From assembly GCA_016786725.1 (NCBI GenBank), contig JAEUVU010000013.1:248001-312000 (forward strand): DNA of 64,000 bases, in the 5' to 3' direction. The notes under the pieces are model-generated. The model had not been told where the DNA came from, ran no database searches, and saw only the letters and a program-made list of their open reading frames with translations. Position numbers and translations under genes: made by a program. Positions within the stretch are counted from its first letter, which is position 1. Every line of letters begins with the position of its first letter. Source of the stretch: Ferruginibacter sp. Lineage in GTDB: Bacteria > Bacteroidota > Bacteroidia > Chitinophagales > Chitinophagaceae. Shown in pieces: positions 41,017-49,600 of this stretch.

Positions 41017-41367
41017 ATGGAAAAGTTCATGCTTATTTTCGAAAGTCCTTTTGTTGGCCAGCAACCATCTCCTGAAGAGATGGACCAGATCATGGGTAAA
41101 TGGATGGCCTGGATAGACAAACTGGCCAAAGCCGGTAAGTACGAGGCTGGTGAACCATTGTTGCCAACCGGTAAAATTATTTCGGGGGCTAATAAAACGG
41201 TTACTGATGCTGCTTTTGCAGAAGGCAAAGAAATTATTGGCGGCTACTTTATTATTAATGCTGCCGATTACGACGAAGCTGTTGCGCTTTGCGCCGATTA
41301 TCCGGATTATGATAGTGGCGGTAAGGTAATCATCAGGCAGGTGCAAAAAATGGATATGCCTGCGTAA
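41017..41367 (+). CDS. YciI (DGPF/YCII) family protein
   Basis: 116 residues, ferredoxin-like alpha+beta barrel. MEKFMLIFESPFVGQQPSPEEMDQIMGKWMAWIDKLAKAGKYEAGEPLLP and GGYFIINAADYDEAVALCADYPDYDSGGKVIIRQVQKM are typical of the YCII-related/DGPF proteins. Such proteins are the standard neighbours of ECF42 sigma factors, and the ECF42-type gene is two genes downstream. Function of the family is unclear; some are small hydrolases or stress-linked enzymes. It opens the operon behind a candidate ECF promoter. Confidence 0.9.
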   Translation: MEKFMLIFESPFVGQQPSPEEMDQIMGKWMAWIDKLAKAGKYEAGEPLLPTGKIISGANKTVTDAAFAEGKEIIGGYFIINAADYDEAVALCADYPDYDSGGKVIIRQVQKMDMPA

Positions 41368-41396
41368 CCGGTTTACTTAATCATTTAATTACACAG

Positions 41397-41426
41397 TAAC
41401 GGCCGGAGCAGTTGTTCCGGCCGTTA
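41397..41426 (+). terminator. Strong hairpin between the YciI and SnoaL-like genes
   Basis: TAACGGCCGGA (41397-41407) pairs perfectly with TCCGGCCGTTA (41416-41426) over 11 bases. No T run follows, so it may serve as mRNA processing or stability structure rather than a true terminator. Confidence 0.6.
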
Positions 41427-41449
41427 TTGGTTATCAAAAAATTTAAGAA

Positions 41450-41893
41450 ATGAAAAAGTTGATGCTTCTGATGACGGCCATTGCACTTGTTTTTTCCTGC
41501 CGGCAGCCTGCGACAGAAAAAGAAAGTACCGGTAAATTTGTAAAGCAGTATTTCGATCATTTTAACCGGCACAATTGGGATAAAATGGCGGCCATGTATG
41601 CAGATACTGCAGCATTTAAAGATCCATCCCTGGGTACTGGAATCGTAATGCAAACCCGCCGGCAAATTGCCGAAAAATATGCTGCTTTGCAAAAGGATGT
41701 GCCCGATGTGAGGGATTCCGTTATACAAATTTACCCTTCTGGCGATGAGCATGTGATCGTTGAATTTATTTCGAAAGGAACAGCGCCGGATGGCTCAAAA
41801 TTCGAACTTCCGGTCTGTACGATTTTTACTTTTGAGCAGGGAAAAATAATCGCCGATTATACATACTACGATAACTTTGAAGGACCAAACTAA
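41450..41893 (+). CDS. SnoaL-like (NTF2-fold) lipoprotein
   Basis: 147 residues with a lipoprotein signal (LVFSC, Cys about 17). The mature part is about 125 residues, with STGKFVKQYFDHFNRHNWDKMAAMYADTAAFKDPSLGTGI and SKGTAPDGSKFELPVCTIFTFEQGKIIADYTYYDNF, the pattern of the SnoaL/NTF2-like fold, a cone-shaped pocket that binds small hydrophobic ligands. SnoaL-like domains are also fused to ECF41 sigma factors, so its presence beside an ECF42-type factor is notable. It could sense a ligand at the envelope, as inference. Confidence 0.82.
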   Translation: MKKLMLLMTAIALVFSCRQPATEKESTGKFVKQYFDHFNRHNWDKMAAMYADTAAFKDPSLGTGIVMQTRRQIAEKYAALQKDVPDVRDSVIQIYPSGDEHVIVEFISKGTAPDGSKFELPVCTIFTFEQGKIIADYTYYDNFEGPN

Positions 41894-41901
41894 ATTATGT
41901 A

Positions 41902-43167
41902 TTGGATAATGCTTCAAACATAGAGCAAACTGTTGAGCACCTCTTTCGCACCGAATGGGGAAAGCTGGTGGCGGTGCTCACTAAACTTTTTGGTCCGCAA
42001 AACCTGCAACTGGCCGAAGATGTAGTGCAGGATACGTTGTTAAATGCATTTAATAACTGGAAGATAAATGGTCTTCCGCAAAACCCATCCGCCTGGTTAT
42101 TTACCGCTGCCCGTAACAAAGCGATAGATGTTTTGAGGCAGCAAAAACGGCAGAACGATATCTCAAAAAATCTTACACCACTGCTGCAATCAGAATACAG
42201 CCTGGTGCCAACCGTGCAGGACACCATCAACACCAATACCATTGATGATGACCAGTTGCGGATGATGTTTGTTTGTTGCCATCCATCCCTTTCAACCGAA
42301 GCACAGGTATCACTTATTTTAAGAACGCTCTGCGGTTTTAGCGTAACAGAAATTGCCAAAGCATTTGTAACCGGTTATGATACCATCGAAAAAAGATTAA
42401 CAAGGGCAAGGCAAACCTTCCGGGAAAATAATGTGCAGTTTGAATTACCAAACGCATCTGAATTAGATGGCAGGCTGGATAATGTGCTGCTTGCCATTTA
42501 CCTGTTGTTTAATGAAGGATACAATTCTACACAGCATGAAGATTTGATCCGGAAAGACCTGATGCAGGAAGCCATGCAATTGTGTGAACTGATATGCCGC
42601 AGCCCGGCAGTTGAACATTCAAAAGCACATGCCTTGATGGCGCTGATATGCTTTACTGCAAGCCGCAATGAAGCAAGACAGGATGAACTGGGAAATATTT
42701 TATTGCTGAAGCAACAGGACAGAAGCAAATGGAACATTGAATTAATCAGAAAGGGAATTTTTCATTTGGAGGCATCTGAACCGGGTGAGCATATAAGCCG
42801 GTACCAATTGGAAGCCGGTATTGCTTACGAACATGCAAGGGCCATCAATTATAAATTAACCGACTGGAAAAACATATTGCAGTGTTACGAACTGATGTGC
42901 CGTTTTTATTATTCGCCGGTTGTTGAATTAAACCGGGCAATCGTCATCAGCGAACTGCATGGCCCTGCCGAAGGAATAAAGGCTATTGAAGCTATTTCAA
43001 ACCTTGCTGTTTTAAAAAATTATTACCTGCTTCCTGCCACGCTTGGCGAACTGCATTTGCAATTGAGTGATCATGAAAAAGCAAATCAGTATTTTGCAGA
43101 AGCGATGACCCTTACAAGATCAGCGGCAGAAAAAAAATTGCTGCAGCAAAAAATGTCTCAGTCTTAA
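41902..43167 (+). CDS. ECF42-type RNA polymerase sigma factor with TPR-like tail
   Basis: 421 residues. Sigma region 2 (about 10-75) with LFGPQNLQLAEDVVQDTLLNAF and WLFTAARNKAIDVLRQQKRQ, then region 4 (about 110-165) with ILRTLCGFSVTEIAKAFVTGYDTIEKRLTRARQ. The long C-terminal extension (about 180-421) is helical and TPR-like (EAGIAYEHARAINYKLTDWKNI and similar). This architecture is group ECF42 (SigJ/DUF6596-type), whose tail rather than an anti-sigma factor is thought to control activity. The YciI partner lies two genes upstream. The start is a TTG at 41902 right after the SnoaL-like stop. The target promoter is probably upstream of this operon. Confidence 0.9.
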   Translation: MDNASNIEQTVEHLFRTEWGKLVAVLTKLFGPQNLQLAEDVVQDTLLNAFNNWKINGLPQNPSAWLFTAARNKAIDVLRQQKRQNDISKNLTPLLQSEYSLVPTVQDTINTNTIDDDQLRMMFVCCHPSLSTEAQVSLILRTLCGFSVTEIAKAFVTGYDTIEKRLTRARQTFRENNVQFELPNASELDGRLDNVLLAIYLLFNEGYNSTQHEDLIRKDLMQEAMQLCELICRSPAVEHSKAHALMALICFTASRNEARQDELGNILLLKQQDRSKWNIELIRKGIFHLEASEPGEHISRYQLEAGIAYEHARAINYKLTDWKNILQCYELMCRFYYSPVVELNRAIVISELHGPAEGIKAIEAISNLAVLKNYYLLPATLGELHLQLSDHEKANQYFAEAMTLTRSAAEKKLLQQKMSQS

Positions 43168-43221
43168 CCACAACCTCAACCTAATCTTTGCCTTAACCTC
43201 AACCTTTGCTACCTTAGCGCT

Positions 43222-43914
43222 ATGATAAGCGAACTGGAAAATGTACTCACAAAGAACCGGGCCGATTTTCACCCGGTCATCAAATTCAATTCTGCCAAAG
43301 AAAAATTATTTCAATTCGATTTTACCGATAACAATAAAATTCTTGGCGCTTCCGAAATTGCAGATACCAATCTTTTTATTGATTATGTAAACCGAACTTT
43401 AAAAGGCAATGATGCCCATTATGGCATTGGTGGTTATAAAGAGAATAGAAAATTATACCGGAGAAGTGAATTGTTTGCAGGCGAAGAAGCCCGCTCTTTA
43501 CACCTGGGTGTGGATATATGGGGACCCGCCGGAACGCCTGTTTATGCCCCGTTTGGCGGTATGGTACACAGCTTTGCTTATAATGAAGGTTTTGGCGATT
43601 ATGGTGCCACCATTATTTTACTGCATCAACTGCAAACTATTTCATTTCACACCTTGTATGGTCATTTAAGTTTGAAAGATATTTCTACACTGCAGGAAGG
43701 TGAGTATATAAATCGTGGACAGGTCATCGGGCATTTTGGAGAGCCTGCCGAAAACGGCAACTGGCCGCCACACCTGCATTTTCAGATCATCAAGGATATG
43801 AATTTGCTGGAAGGCGATTATCCCGGTGTTTGTAAATTATCTGAACGGGAATTGTATGAGGCCAACTGCCCGGACCCTGATCTAATATTGAACATGATGC
43901 AGTATGTAAAATAA
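43222..43914 (+). CDS. M23 family metallopeptidase without signal peptide
   Basis: 230 residues with a full LytM-type active site: H94 and D98 in LHLGVDIWGPAG, H143/H148 in FHTLYGHLS, and H184/H186 in WPPHLHFQI. This family cleaves peptidoglycan peptide crosslinks or related substrates. No signal peptide is present: the N-terminus, MISELENVLTKNRADFHPVI, is soluble. So either it acts in the cytoplasm, is exported another way, or has a modified role. Close to its ATG lies TACCTTAG (43209-43216), one mismatch from TAnnTTTG. The upstream 50 bases are rich in AACCTC-type hexamers. Confidence 0.88.
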   Translation: MISELENVLTKNRADFHPVIKFNSAKEKLFQFDFTDNNKILGASEIADTNLFIDYVNRTLKGNDAHYGIGGYKENRKLYRRSELFAGEEARSLHLGVDIWGPAGTPVYAPFGGMVHSFAYNEGFGDYGATIILLHQLQTISFHTLYGHLSLKDISTLQEGEYINRGQVIGHFGEPAENGNWPPHLHFQIIKDMNLLEGDYPGVCKLSERELYEANCPDPDLILNMMQYVK

Positions 43915-43973
43915 AATGTACTGATTTTGACCGGATTTAACATCATCTCTTCATGTAAATAAAGTAAATTAGA

Positions 43974-44927
43974 TTGTCTAATACATGGCGGTTGATAAAA
44001 AAATTACTACTCCTTTTTATTATCGTGCTTTTTTCAGTTGAGCATACAACTGCACAAAACCTTGCAGGTTTCTGGAATGGTAAGATAAGCCGTAAATCGG
44101 CCCTTGGTTACGGAGCCGATAACCTGGAAATTCATATCTATCAATCGGGCAGAGATATCTGGGGATATACATTTGCTTATACCGATACAAACCGCTTTGT
44201 TTTGTATAAGTTCAGGGGCGCTTTCAATAAAAAAGAAAAAAAAATTGATATGCAGGAGTTTGGTTTTGCCTTTGCTATGATACCGGACCAGTTTTTTCCC
44301 TGCGAAAAAAAATTTGATCTCAAATATACCCGTATCAATAACACCAAATATTTAACCGGCAAATGGTCGGGTATTATTCCGGACACCGCCTGCTATCCGG
44401 ATAATGAATTGCTTGTGGCGGTGCAAAAGGTAAATTTGCCCCTTTTTAAAGAGGATATGGATATTGTGCAAAAGATTAATCACTTTTTTACCAACAGAAA
44501 AGAATACGCAAAATCTGTACAGGAAAAGCCTGAAGCCGAAATAACACAAATCATTACGCCTGATTCTGCAAAAATAAAGCTGCTTGACAGGAGGCTGGAT
44601 ATTCAACAAATATTAGCTGTAAGGGATACGGCTGTTTTTATATCCCTGTACGACAATGCCATCAATGACGGAGATACTGTTTCTGTTTTCCTCAATAAAA
44701 AACCTTTCATAATAAAACAACGCATATCCAATAAGCCATTGCAGTTTTCTGTTCCTTTCACCAATAAAAATGAAGCAATAGAGTTACTTTTTCAGGCTGA
44801 AAACCTGGGAGAAATACCACCAAACACCGGCGTAATGATTGTTGAAGCCGATGGAAAAAGATATGAGATAAGGGTACAATCTGATTTTGAAAAACATGCA
44901 GTGATTATTTTTACACCGGATGGATAA
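43974..44927 (+). CDS. Secreted protein of unknown function
   Basis: 317 residues with an N-terminal signal (about 8-27, LLLLFIIVLFSVEHTTAQ). The first 140 residues, starting NLAGFWNGKISRKSALGYGADNLEIHIYQSGRDIWGYTFAY, read as a beta-rich, lipocalin-like or calycin-type ligand domain. A middle Lys/Glu-rich linker follows, then a C-terminal beta sandwich (about 205-317: VRDTAVFISLYDNAINDGDTVSVFLNKKP). The family is not recognised. It stands alone on the plus strand, convergent with the small membrane protein that ends the radical SAM operon. Confidence 0.72.
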   Translation: MSNTWRLIKKLLLLFIIVLFSVEHTTAQNLAGFWNGKISRKSALGYGADNLEIHIYQSGRDIWGYTFAYTDTNRFVLYKFRGAFNKKEKKIDMQEFGFAFAMIPDQFFPCEKKFDLKYTRINNTKYLTGKWSGIIPDTACYPDNELLVAVQKVNLPLFKEDMDIVQKINHFFTNRKEYAKSVQEKPEAEITQIITPDSAKIKLLDRRLDIQQILAVRDTAVFISLYDNAINDGDTVSVFLNKKPFIIKQRISNKPLQFSVPFTNKNEAIELLFQAENLGEIPPNTGVMIVEADGKRYEIRVQSDFEKHAVIIFTPDG

Positions 44928-44965
44928 TGTGATACTATATGTTTTACAACAATCCGATGCAATGC

Positions 44966-45253
44966 CTAATGTATATTGATACTGGCAGAACTACAGGCAG
45001 CAAACCCAGCCAAAAATAAAATACCGGCGCTTAATAAAAATCCTTTTGCCACATCATATTGCGCAGGCCCCGTAATAAAAAGTATCACTGAAATCAACAA
45101 GGCTAATATACCTGCTATCAGGCTTGCCAAACCCAGCACTATTAAAAAATCATTGGCACGGTAGTTGCCGCCACCCAGGCCAAGGAAAGCCACTACAGAA
45201 AAACCAAAAACAACCGCCAAAATGACCAATGCTGTTTTAACCGCTTTATTCAT
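44966..45253 (-). CDS. Small three-helix membrane protein in the radical SAM operon
   Basis: 95 residues with three hydrophobic helices (about 6-28, 36-60 and 70-88) and a short C-terminus, CSSASINIH. No family recognised. Its ATG is two bases downstream of the stop of the radical SAM gene, so it is very likely co-translated. A helper or anchoring role for the lipid-type enzyme is inference from location. Confidence 0.7.
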   Translation of the reverse strand: MNKAVKTALVILAVVFGFSVVAFLGLGGGNYRANDFLIVLGLASLIAGILALLISVILFITGPAQYDVAKGFLLSAGILFLAGFAACSSASINIH

Positions 45254-45255
45254 AA

Positions 45256-46674
45256 TTAAGAATTGATAGTTAACATCTGTTGTTGCCTCTCCTGTTGCAG
45301 TTCCTTCAAATAAACTTCTTTATCATCCCGGTAAAATAAATTCATGGTTTCAAAAGGAATGATCTTTCCGTTTTTATGGATGATATGTACACAGCTTTTT
45401 TTAATAGCCCTCACATCAAAATCGTAGGCATCAATAAACCGCATGATAATGATACGAAAAAGATTATCATATCCCAAACCCGGCGCTTCTATCTGCGGCA
45501 GGCAGCAGAGCAGTTGTTTCATATTTTCTTCCACACGGTCAACAGAAATGCCGGTACTGAAAATATTGATCATCTGCTGATGCAGTGCCTGGTCCTGCTC
45601 GTACACAATCGTGTTGCGGCTGTTATCCAGCAAATGTGATGGATCAATATATCTTGTCAACGGAAAAGTTTGCCCGGCAAGTTTTAATGCATATCCCATT
45701 ACCAATGCATCGGCATTGCATGGCACAGGTATCAAATCTTTGGGCGAAAAGACGTTTGTTTGATCTAAGATAGATTGTCTTACTTCCGTCAGTGTGAGCC
45801 TGTCTGTTGCGGGGTCAAAATTTTCTAACCTGCCGGCAACCTGTGTTGGCTGAAACGTAACTCCCCTGACACATTTTTGCTGCAAGGCAAATTCAATGAT
45901 CTTGCCAATCTCATCATCATTCACTCCTTTTTGTAGTGTAACAACTAATGTTGTGGAAAGATTCAATGTATTCAGGTGTTCCAATGCTTTCATCCTTGTT
46001 GCAGCAAGGTCTTCGCCACGCAATTGTTGTAAGGCTTCGGGTTTAAAAGAATCAAACTGCAGATAGATTTCAAAATCGGGGGCATATGCCGAAAGTTTTT
46101 TGGCAAATTCAAAATCTTTTGCAATGCGGATGCCATTGGTGTTCAACATCAAATGTTTTATAGGTTTTGTTTTGGCAATATCCAGTATTGTAAAAAGATC
46201 GGGATGTACAGTTGGTTCTCCTCCGCTTATCTGCACCACATCGGGCTGGCCTTCGTTGGCAACAATGATGTCGAGCATTTTTTCTACTTCTTCCACTGTT
46301 CTGTGCCTGCCGTAATGTGGTGAACTCATCGCATAACAGGTAGGACAACTCAGGTTACAGCGGTCGGTAATTTCCACCACCGTTAAGCAACTGTGCTGCT
46401 CATGATCCTGGCAAAGCCCGCAATCGTAAGGGCAGCCATAATGTGTTTTGGTGTTAAACTTCAGTGGTGTTTCGGAAGGTTTGTTGTAATTGCGGATGTT
46501 CTTATAATATTCAATATCCGTCGCTATCAATACTTTTTCAAAGCCATGCCGGCTGCAGGTTTTAAGCATATATACGTTTCCGTTTTCAAAAACGATCTTG
46601 GCATCAACGCGGCGCAGGCAGGTGCTGCAAATGCTAAGTGTAAAATCGTAATAGGTGTAGGGGCGTTCAGGCAT
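45256..46674 (-). CDS. Tes/MJ0619-like radical SAM enzyme
   Basis: 472 residues. N-terminal Cys/His block, ICSTCLRRVDAKIVF and TCSRHGFEKVLIATD, then YGCPYDCGLCQDHEQHS, followed at once by the radical SAM motif VTDRCNLSCPTCY (CxxxCxxC, about 105-120) and GGEPTVHP. The C-terminus has the conserved block FIDAYDFDVRAIKKSCVHIIHKNGKIIPF. These features match the methyltransferase class D/MJ0619 family, which includes Tes, the archaeal tetraether lipid synthase. Bacterial homologs have been linked to membrane-spanning lipids. It overlaps the divergent Lgt paralog by eight bases and is coupled to a membrane protein. The reaction here is untested. Confidence 0.88.
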   Translation of the reverse strand: MPERPYTYYDFTLSICSTCLRRVDAKIVFENGNVYMLKTCSRHGFEKVLIATDIEYYKNIRNYNKPSETPLKFNTKTHYGCPYDCGLCQDHEQHSCLTVVEITDRCNLSCPTCYAMSSPHYGRHRTVEEVEKMLDIIVANEGQPDVVQISGGEPTVHPDLFTILDIAKTKPIKHLMLNTNGIRIAKDFEFAKKLSAYAPDFEIYLQFDSFKPEALQQLRGEDLAATRMKALEHLNTLNLSTTLVVTLQKGVNDDEIGKIIEFALQQKCVRGVTFQPTQVAGRLENFDPATDRLTLTEVRQSILDQTNVFSPKDLIPVPCNADALVMGYALKLAGQTFPLTRYIDPSHLLDNSRNTIVYEQDQALHQQMINIFSTGISVDRVEENMKQLLCCLPQIEAPGLGYDNLFRIIIMRFIDAYDFDVRAIKKSCVHIIHKNGKIIPFETMNLFYRDDKEVYLKELQQERQQQMLTINS

Positions 46675-47425
46675 CAGGCTGTAAGATTAGTTTTTTTGGT
46701 TTGAGAATGTATGCACCATAATAAAGTAAACCTGCAATGCAAACCAGCTGTATGGTTGATAATCCGAAATTAAAAGTATAATGCGGTTTTATAAAATCAA
46801 GCACCAGCCTGAAAAACAAATAGGCGATCATGAAAATTTTAAACCCGGCCCCTCCAGCCAAAACATATTTTTTTTCAACTTGCTTCATGCTTATCCATAC
46901 CAACAGTAAAAAAAATATTTCATATAAGATCACCGGGTGTCGTTTTATACCATCTCCTAAATTCATCCCGGTGAAAAAATTTGTTGGTATGCCATAGGTC
47001 TCTTCAAAAACACCCATGCTAAAGCAACCGATTCTGCCAATAATCAATGCAAGGATAAGAGGGTATGTAAACAAATCGCCGCTGCTTTGTTTTTCCCCGA
47101 TGAATTTTTTAACCAGCTCAACGCCAAACAGGCCACCTAAAAAACCACCCACTATGGTTTTATTGGCATAAAAATAAAATATGGGATTGGGGGCTTTTAT
47201 TAGTTCTGCCGGATTTTCCAGGCCGCCAACCAGCCTCGACCCAAGTAATGCGCCAAATATCGCACCAATTAAAATCCATAGTCTTTGGCCACTCTCAATC
47301 TGATCGCCATTTCTTTTTCGTAAATACAAGAAATATCTAAAACCGATAAACATACCCAACGGTTCTAAAATAGCATGTAAAAGAATTTTTACAGAGCCTG
47401 TTTCGATTATTATGGGAAAATGCAC
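46667..47425 (-). CDS. Divergent prolipoprotein diacylglyceryl transferase paralog
   Basis: 252 residues with about seven membrane helices. The Lgt pattern is seen in LLGSRLVGGLEN, in IIGRIGCFSMGVFEETYGIPT (the canonical GRxGNFxN block) and in KRHPVILYEIFFLLLVW. By eye, the essential Asn of the GRxGN motif is Cys, and the H of the canonical HGG block is missing (VGGFLGG). So it is probably not the housekeeping Lgt, but a paralog with changed chemistry. The start is GTG at 47425. It heads a three-gene operon with the Tes-like enzyme, an association that suggests lipid-tail or lipoprotein-lipid modification. Confidence 0.8.
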   Translation of the reverse strand: MHFPIIIETGSVKILLHAILEPLGMFIGFRYFLYLRKRNGDQIESGQRLWILIGAIFGALLGSRLVGGLENPAELIKAPNPIFYFYANKTIVGGFLGGLFGVELVKKFIGEKQSSGDLFTYPLILALIIGRIGCFSMGVFEETYGIPTNFFTGMNLGDGIKRHPVILYEIFFLLLVWISMKQVEKKYVLAGGAGFKIFMIAYLFFRLVLDFIKPHYTFNFGLSTIQLVCIAGLLYYGAYILKPKKLILQPDA

Positions 47426-47523
47426 CTGTTTTTATTTTGAAGATAGGCTAAAAAGGCAGCATAAAAATGAACACAAAAGGTTAAAAACTGTTATTTTATC
47501 TGGCCAGAAGCCCCTAAAAACAG

Positions 47524-47531
47524 TACCTTTA
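47524..47531 (+). promoter_or_regulatory. Candidate -7 box for dxs
   Basis: TACCTTTA, one mismatch from TAnnTTTG, 18 bases before the ATG at 47550. It supports the shorter dxs start. Confidence 0.4.
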
Positions 47532-47549
47532 CCGCTGCAAAAATTTAAA

Positions 47550-49478
47550 ATGGAAATTAAACCAGGCATTTTACTAAAGGATATCAATAACCCCGATGAC
47601 CTTAAAAAATTAAGCAGGGAACAACTACACCAGGTTTGTGATGAGTTGCGCCAGTATATTATTGACGTGGTGAGTGTTTATGGCGGCCACTTCGGCGCCA
47701 GCCTGGGCGTAGTAGAACTAAGCGTTGCATTGCACTATGTTTTCAAAACCCCTTACGACCAACTGGTTTGGGATGTTGGTCACCAGGCTTATGGTCATAA
47801 AATCCTCACCGGCCGCAGGGATAATTTTGCTACCAACAGAAAATACAACGGGCTTAGCGGTTTTCCCAAACGCAGCGAAAGTGAGTACGATACTTTTGGT
47901 GTAGGCCACTCATCAACTTCTATTTCTGCGGCACTGGGTATGGCCATGGCATCGCATTATAAAGGAGAAACCGACAGGCAGCATGTGGCCATCATCGGCG
48001 ATGGCGCTATGACAGCCGGCCTTGCTTTTGAAGCCATGAACCATGCAGGCATTGAAAAGAGTAATGTGCTTATCATTTTAAATGATAACTGCATGAGCAT
48101 TGACCCGAATGTGGGCGCTTTAAAAGAATATTTGACGGATATCACCACTTCTCATACCTACAACGATTTCAGGGATAACGTTTGGAAAATGCTGGGCAAA
48201 TTACCGGTTGGTAAAACTTTCAGCCGCAGCATGGCAAGCAAACTGGAAGCCGGCCTGAAAGGAATGGTAAGCCAGAGCAGCAATTTATTTGAAGCATTAA
48301 AGCTTCGTTATTTTGGCCCGATAGACGGCCACAATATAACCAAGCTGGTTGATACTTTACAGGACCTGAGAGATATTCCCGGTCCCAAAATCCTGCACAT
48401 TAAAACGGTAAAAGGAAAAGGATATGAACTGGCAGAGCAGGATCAAACCAAATGGCATGCGCCGGGTTTGTTTGATAAAGTAACCGGTGAGATACAAAAG
48501 AAAAAATTCGATATTCCGCAGCCACCAAAATACCAGGATGTTTTTGGCCATACCATTATTGAACTGGCAGAAAAAAACGATAAAATATTCGGTATTACAC
48601 CGGCAATGCCAAGCGGCTCCTCCCTCAAATTCATGATGGAAAAAATGCCCGACCGTGCATTTGATGTGGGCATTTGTGAGCAACATGCTGTTACTGTAAG
48701 CGCCGGTATGGCTACACAGGGCATGAAAGTGTTCTGCAACATCTATTCTTCTTTTATGCAGCGGGCCTATGATATGGTGATACATGATGTGGCCATTCAA
48801 AAACTGCCGGTGATATTTTGTTTAGACCGTGCCGGGTTGGTTGGTGAAGATGGCCCAACGCATCACGGATGTTATGATATTGCCTACATGCGTTGCATAC
48901 CAAACATGATTGTGAGTGCACCTATGAACGAGGCTGAATTGCGTAACCTGATGTACACCGCACAACTCGATTCTAATACATTGCCTTTTGTGATCCGTTA
49001 TCCAAGAGGAGAAGGTGTGATGCCTGAGTGGAAGACCGAAATGCAGGAAATAAAGATCGGTACCGGCAGAAAACTAAAAGACGGAAAAGACATTGCCATC
49101 TTATCATTCGGGCATATAGGAAATTTTGCGGCTTCTGCTATTCGTGATGTAAAAGCCGAAGGCATTAACCCGGCACATTACGATATGCGTTTTGTAAAAC
49201 CGCTTGACGAAGCAATGCTGCATGAGGTTTTCAGCAATTATAATAAAGTGATAACAATTGAAGACGGAACTGTTGTTGGAGGCTTTGGAAGTGCTGTGCT
49301 GGAATTCATGAATGCACATGGCTACAAAGCTGATGTAAAGATCATGGGAATACCAGACAGGTTGGTTGAGCATGGAACGCCTAAGCAATTGTATGATGAA
49401 ATTGGAATTGATGCGAATGGAATTGCAGAAATGCTGAGAGAACTGAGTAAAATAAATGTAGCGGAACTGATCAAATAA
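47550..49478 (+). CDS. dxs: 1-deoxy-D-xylulose-5-phosphate synthase
   Basis: First committed enzyme of the MEP isoprenoid pathway: thiamine-diphosphate-dependent condensation of pyruvate with glyceraldehyde-3-phosphate. 642 residues from the ATG at 47550; an upstream frame from 47412 would overlap the Lgt-like gene and has no family sequence. GGHFGASLGVVELSVALHYVF, the ThDP motif GDGAMTAGLAFEAMNHAG (about 145-162), SFMQRAYDMVIHDVAIQKLPV and LDRAGLVGEDGPTHHG are diagnostic. ispG, the fifth step, lies at 17801. The gene ends in a strong terminator. Confidence 0.97.
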   Translation: MEIKPGILLKDINNPDDLKKLSREQLHQVCDELRQYIIDVVSVYGGHFGASLGVVELSVALHYVFKTPYDQLVWDVGHQAYGHKILTGRRDNFATNRKYNGLSGFPKRSESEYDTFGVGHSSTSISAALGMAMASHYKGETDRQHVAIIGDGAMTAGLAFEAMNHAGIEKSNVLIILNDNCMSIDPNVGALKEYLTDITTSHTYNDFRDNVWKMLGKLPVGKTFSRSMASKLEAGLKGMVSQSSNLFEALKLRYFGPIDGHNITKLVDTLQDLRDIPGPKILHIKTVKGKGYELAEQDQTKWHAPGLFDKVTGEIQKKKFDIPQPPKYQDVFGHTIIELAEKNDKIFGITPAMPSGSSLKFMMEKMPDRAFDVGICEQHAVTVSAGMATQGMKVFCNIYSSFMQRAYDMVIHDVAIQKLPVIFCLDRAGLVGEDGPTHHGCYDIAYMRCIPNMIVSAPMNEAELRNLMYTAQLDSNTLPFVIRYPRGEGVMPEWKTEMQEIKIGTGRKLKDGKDIAILSFGHIGNFAASAIRDVKAEGINPAHYDMRFVKPLDEAMLHEVFSNYNKVITIEDGTVVGGFGSAVLEFMNAHGYKADVKIMGIPDRLVEHGTPKQLYDEIGIDANGIAEMLRELSKINVAELIK

Positions 49479-49498
49479 AATATTCAGTATTAACTATT

Positions 49499-49532
49499 GC
49501 CCCCGGTATTTGAATCGGGGGCTTTTTGTTTT
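49499..49532 (+). terminator. Terminator of dxs
   Basis: GCCCCCG (49499-49505) and CGGGGGC (49516-49522) form a 7-base stem with a 10-base loop, followed by TTTTTGTTTT. Confidence 0.9.
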
Positions 49533-49600
49533 ATTTAACAAGGCTACAGAAATTTTATGGAAACAGCTTCGTTACGAATCTATCCCCAATAAAACTTTTT

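Noticed and set aside
43166..43215. Heptamer array before the M23 gene
   Set aside because: The repeated element is AACCTC/CAACCT with mostly 6-base spacing and interruptions, so it was not counted with the 7-base arrays.
47412..47549. Upstream extension of the dxs reading frame
   Set aside because: It overlaps the Lgt-like gene, has no family sequence, and a promoter-like box lies downstream at 47524; the ATG at 47550 gives the normal DXS start.
48357..48800. Minus-strand frame inside dxs
   Set aside because: Hydrophobic, repeat-free shadow of a strongly conserved enzyme; no independent evidence.
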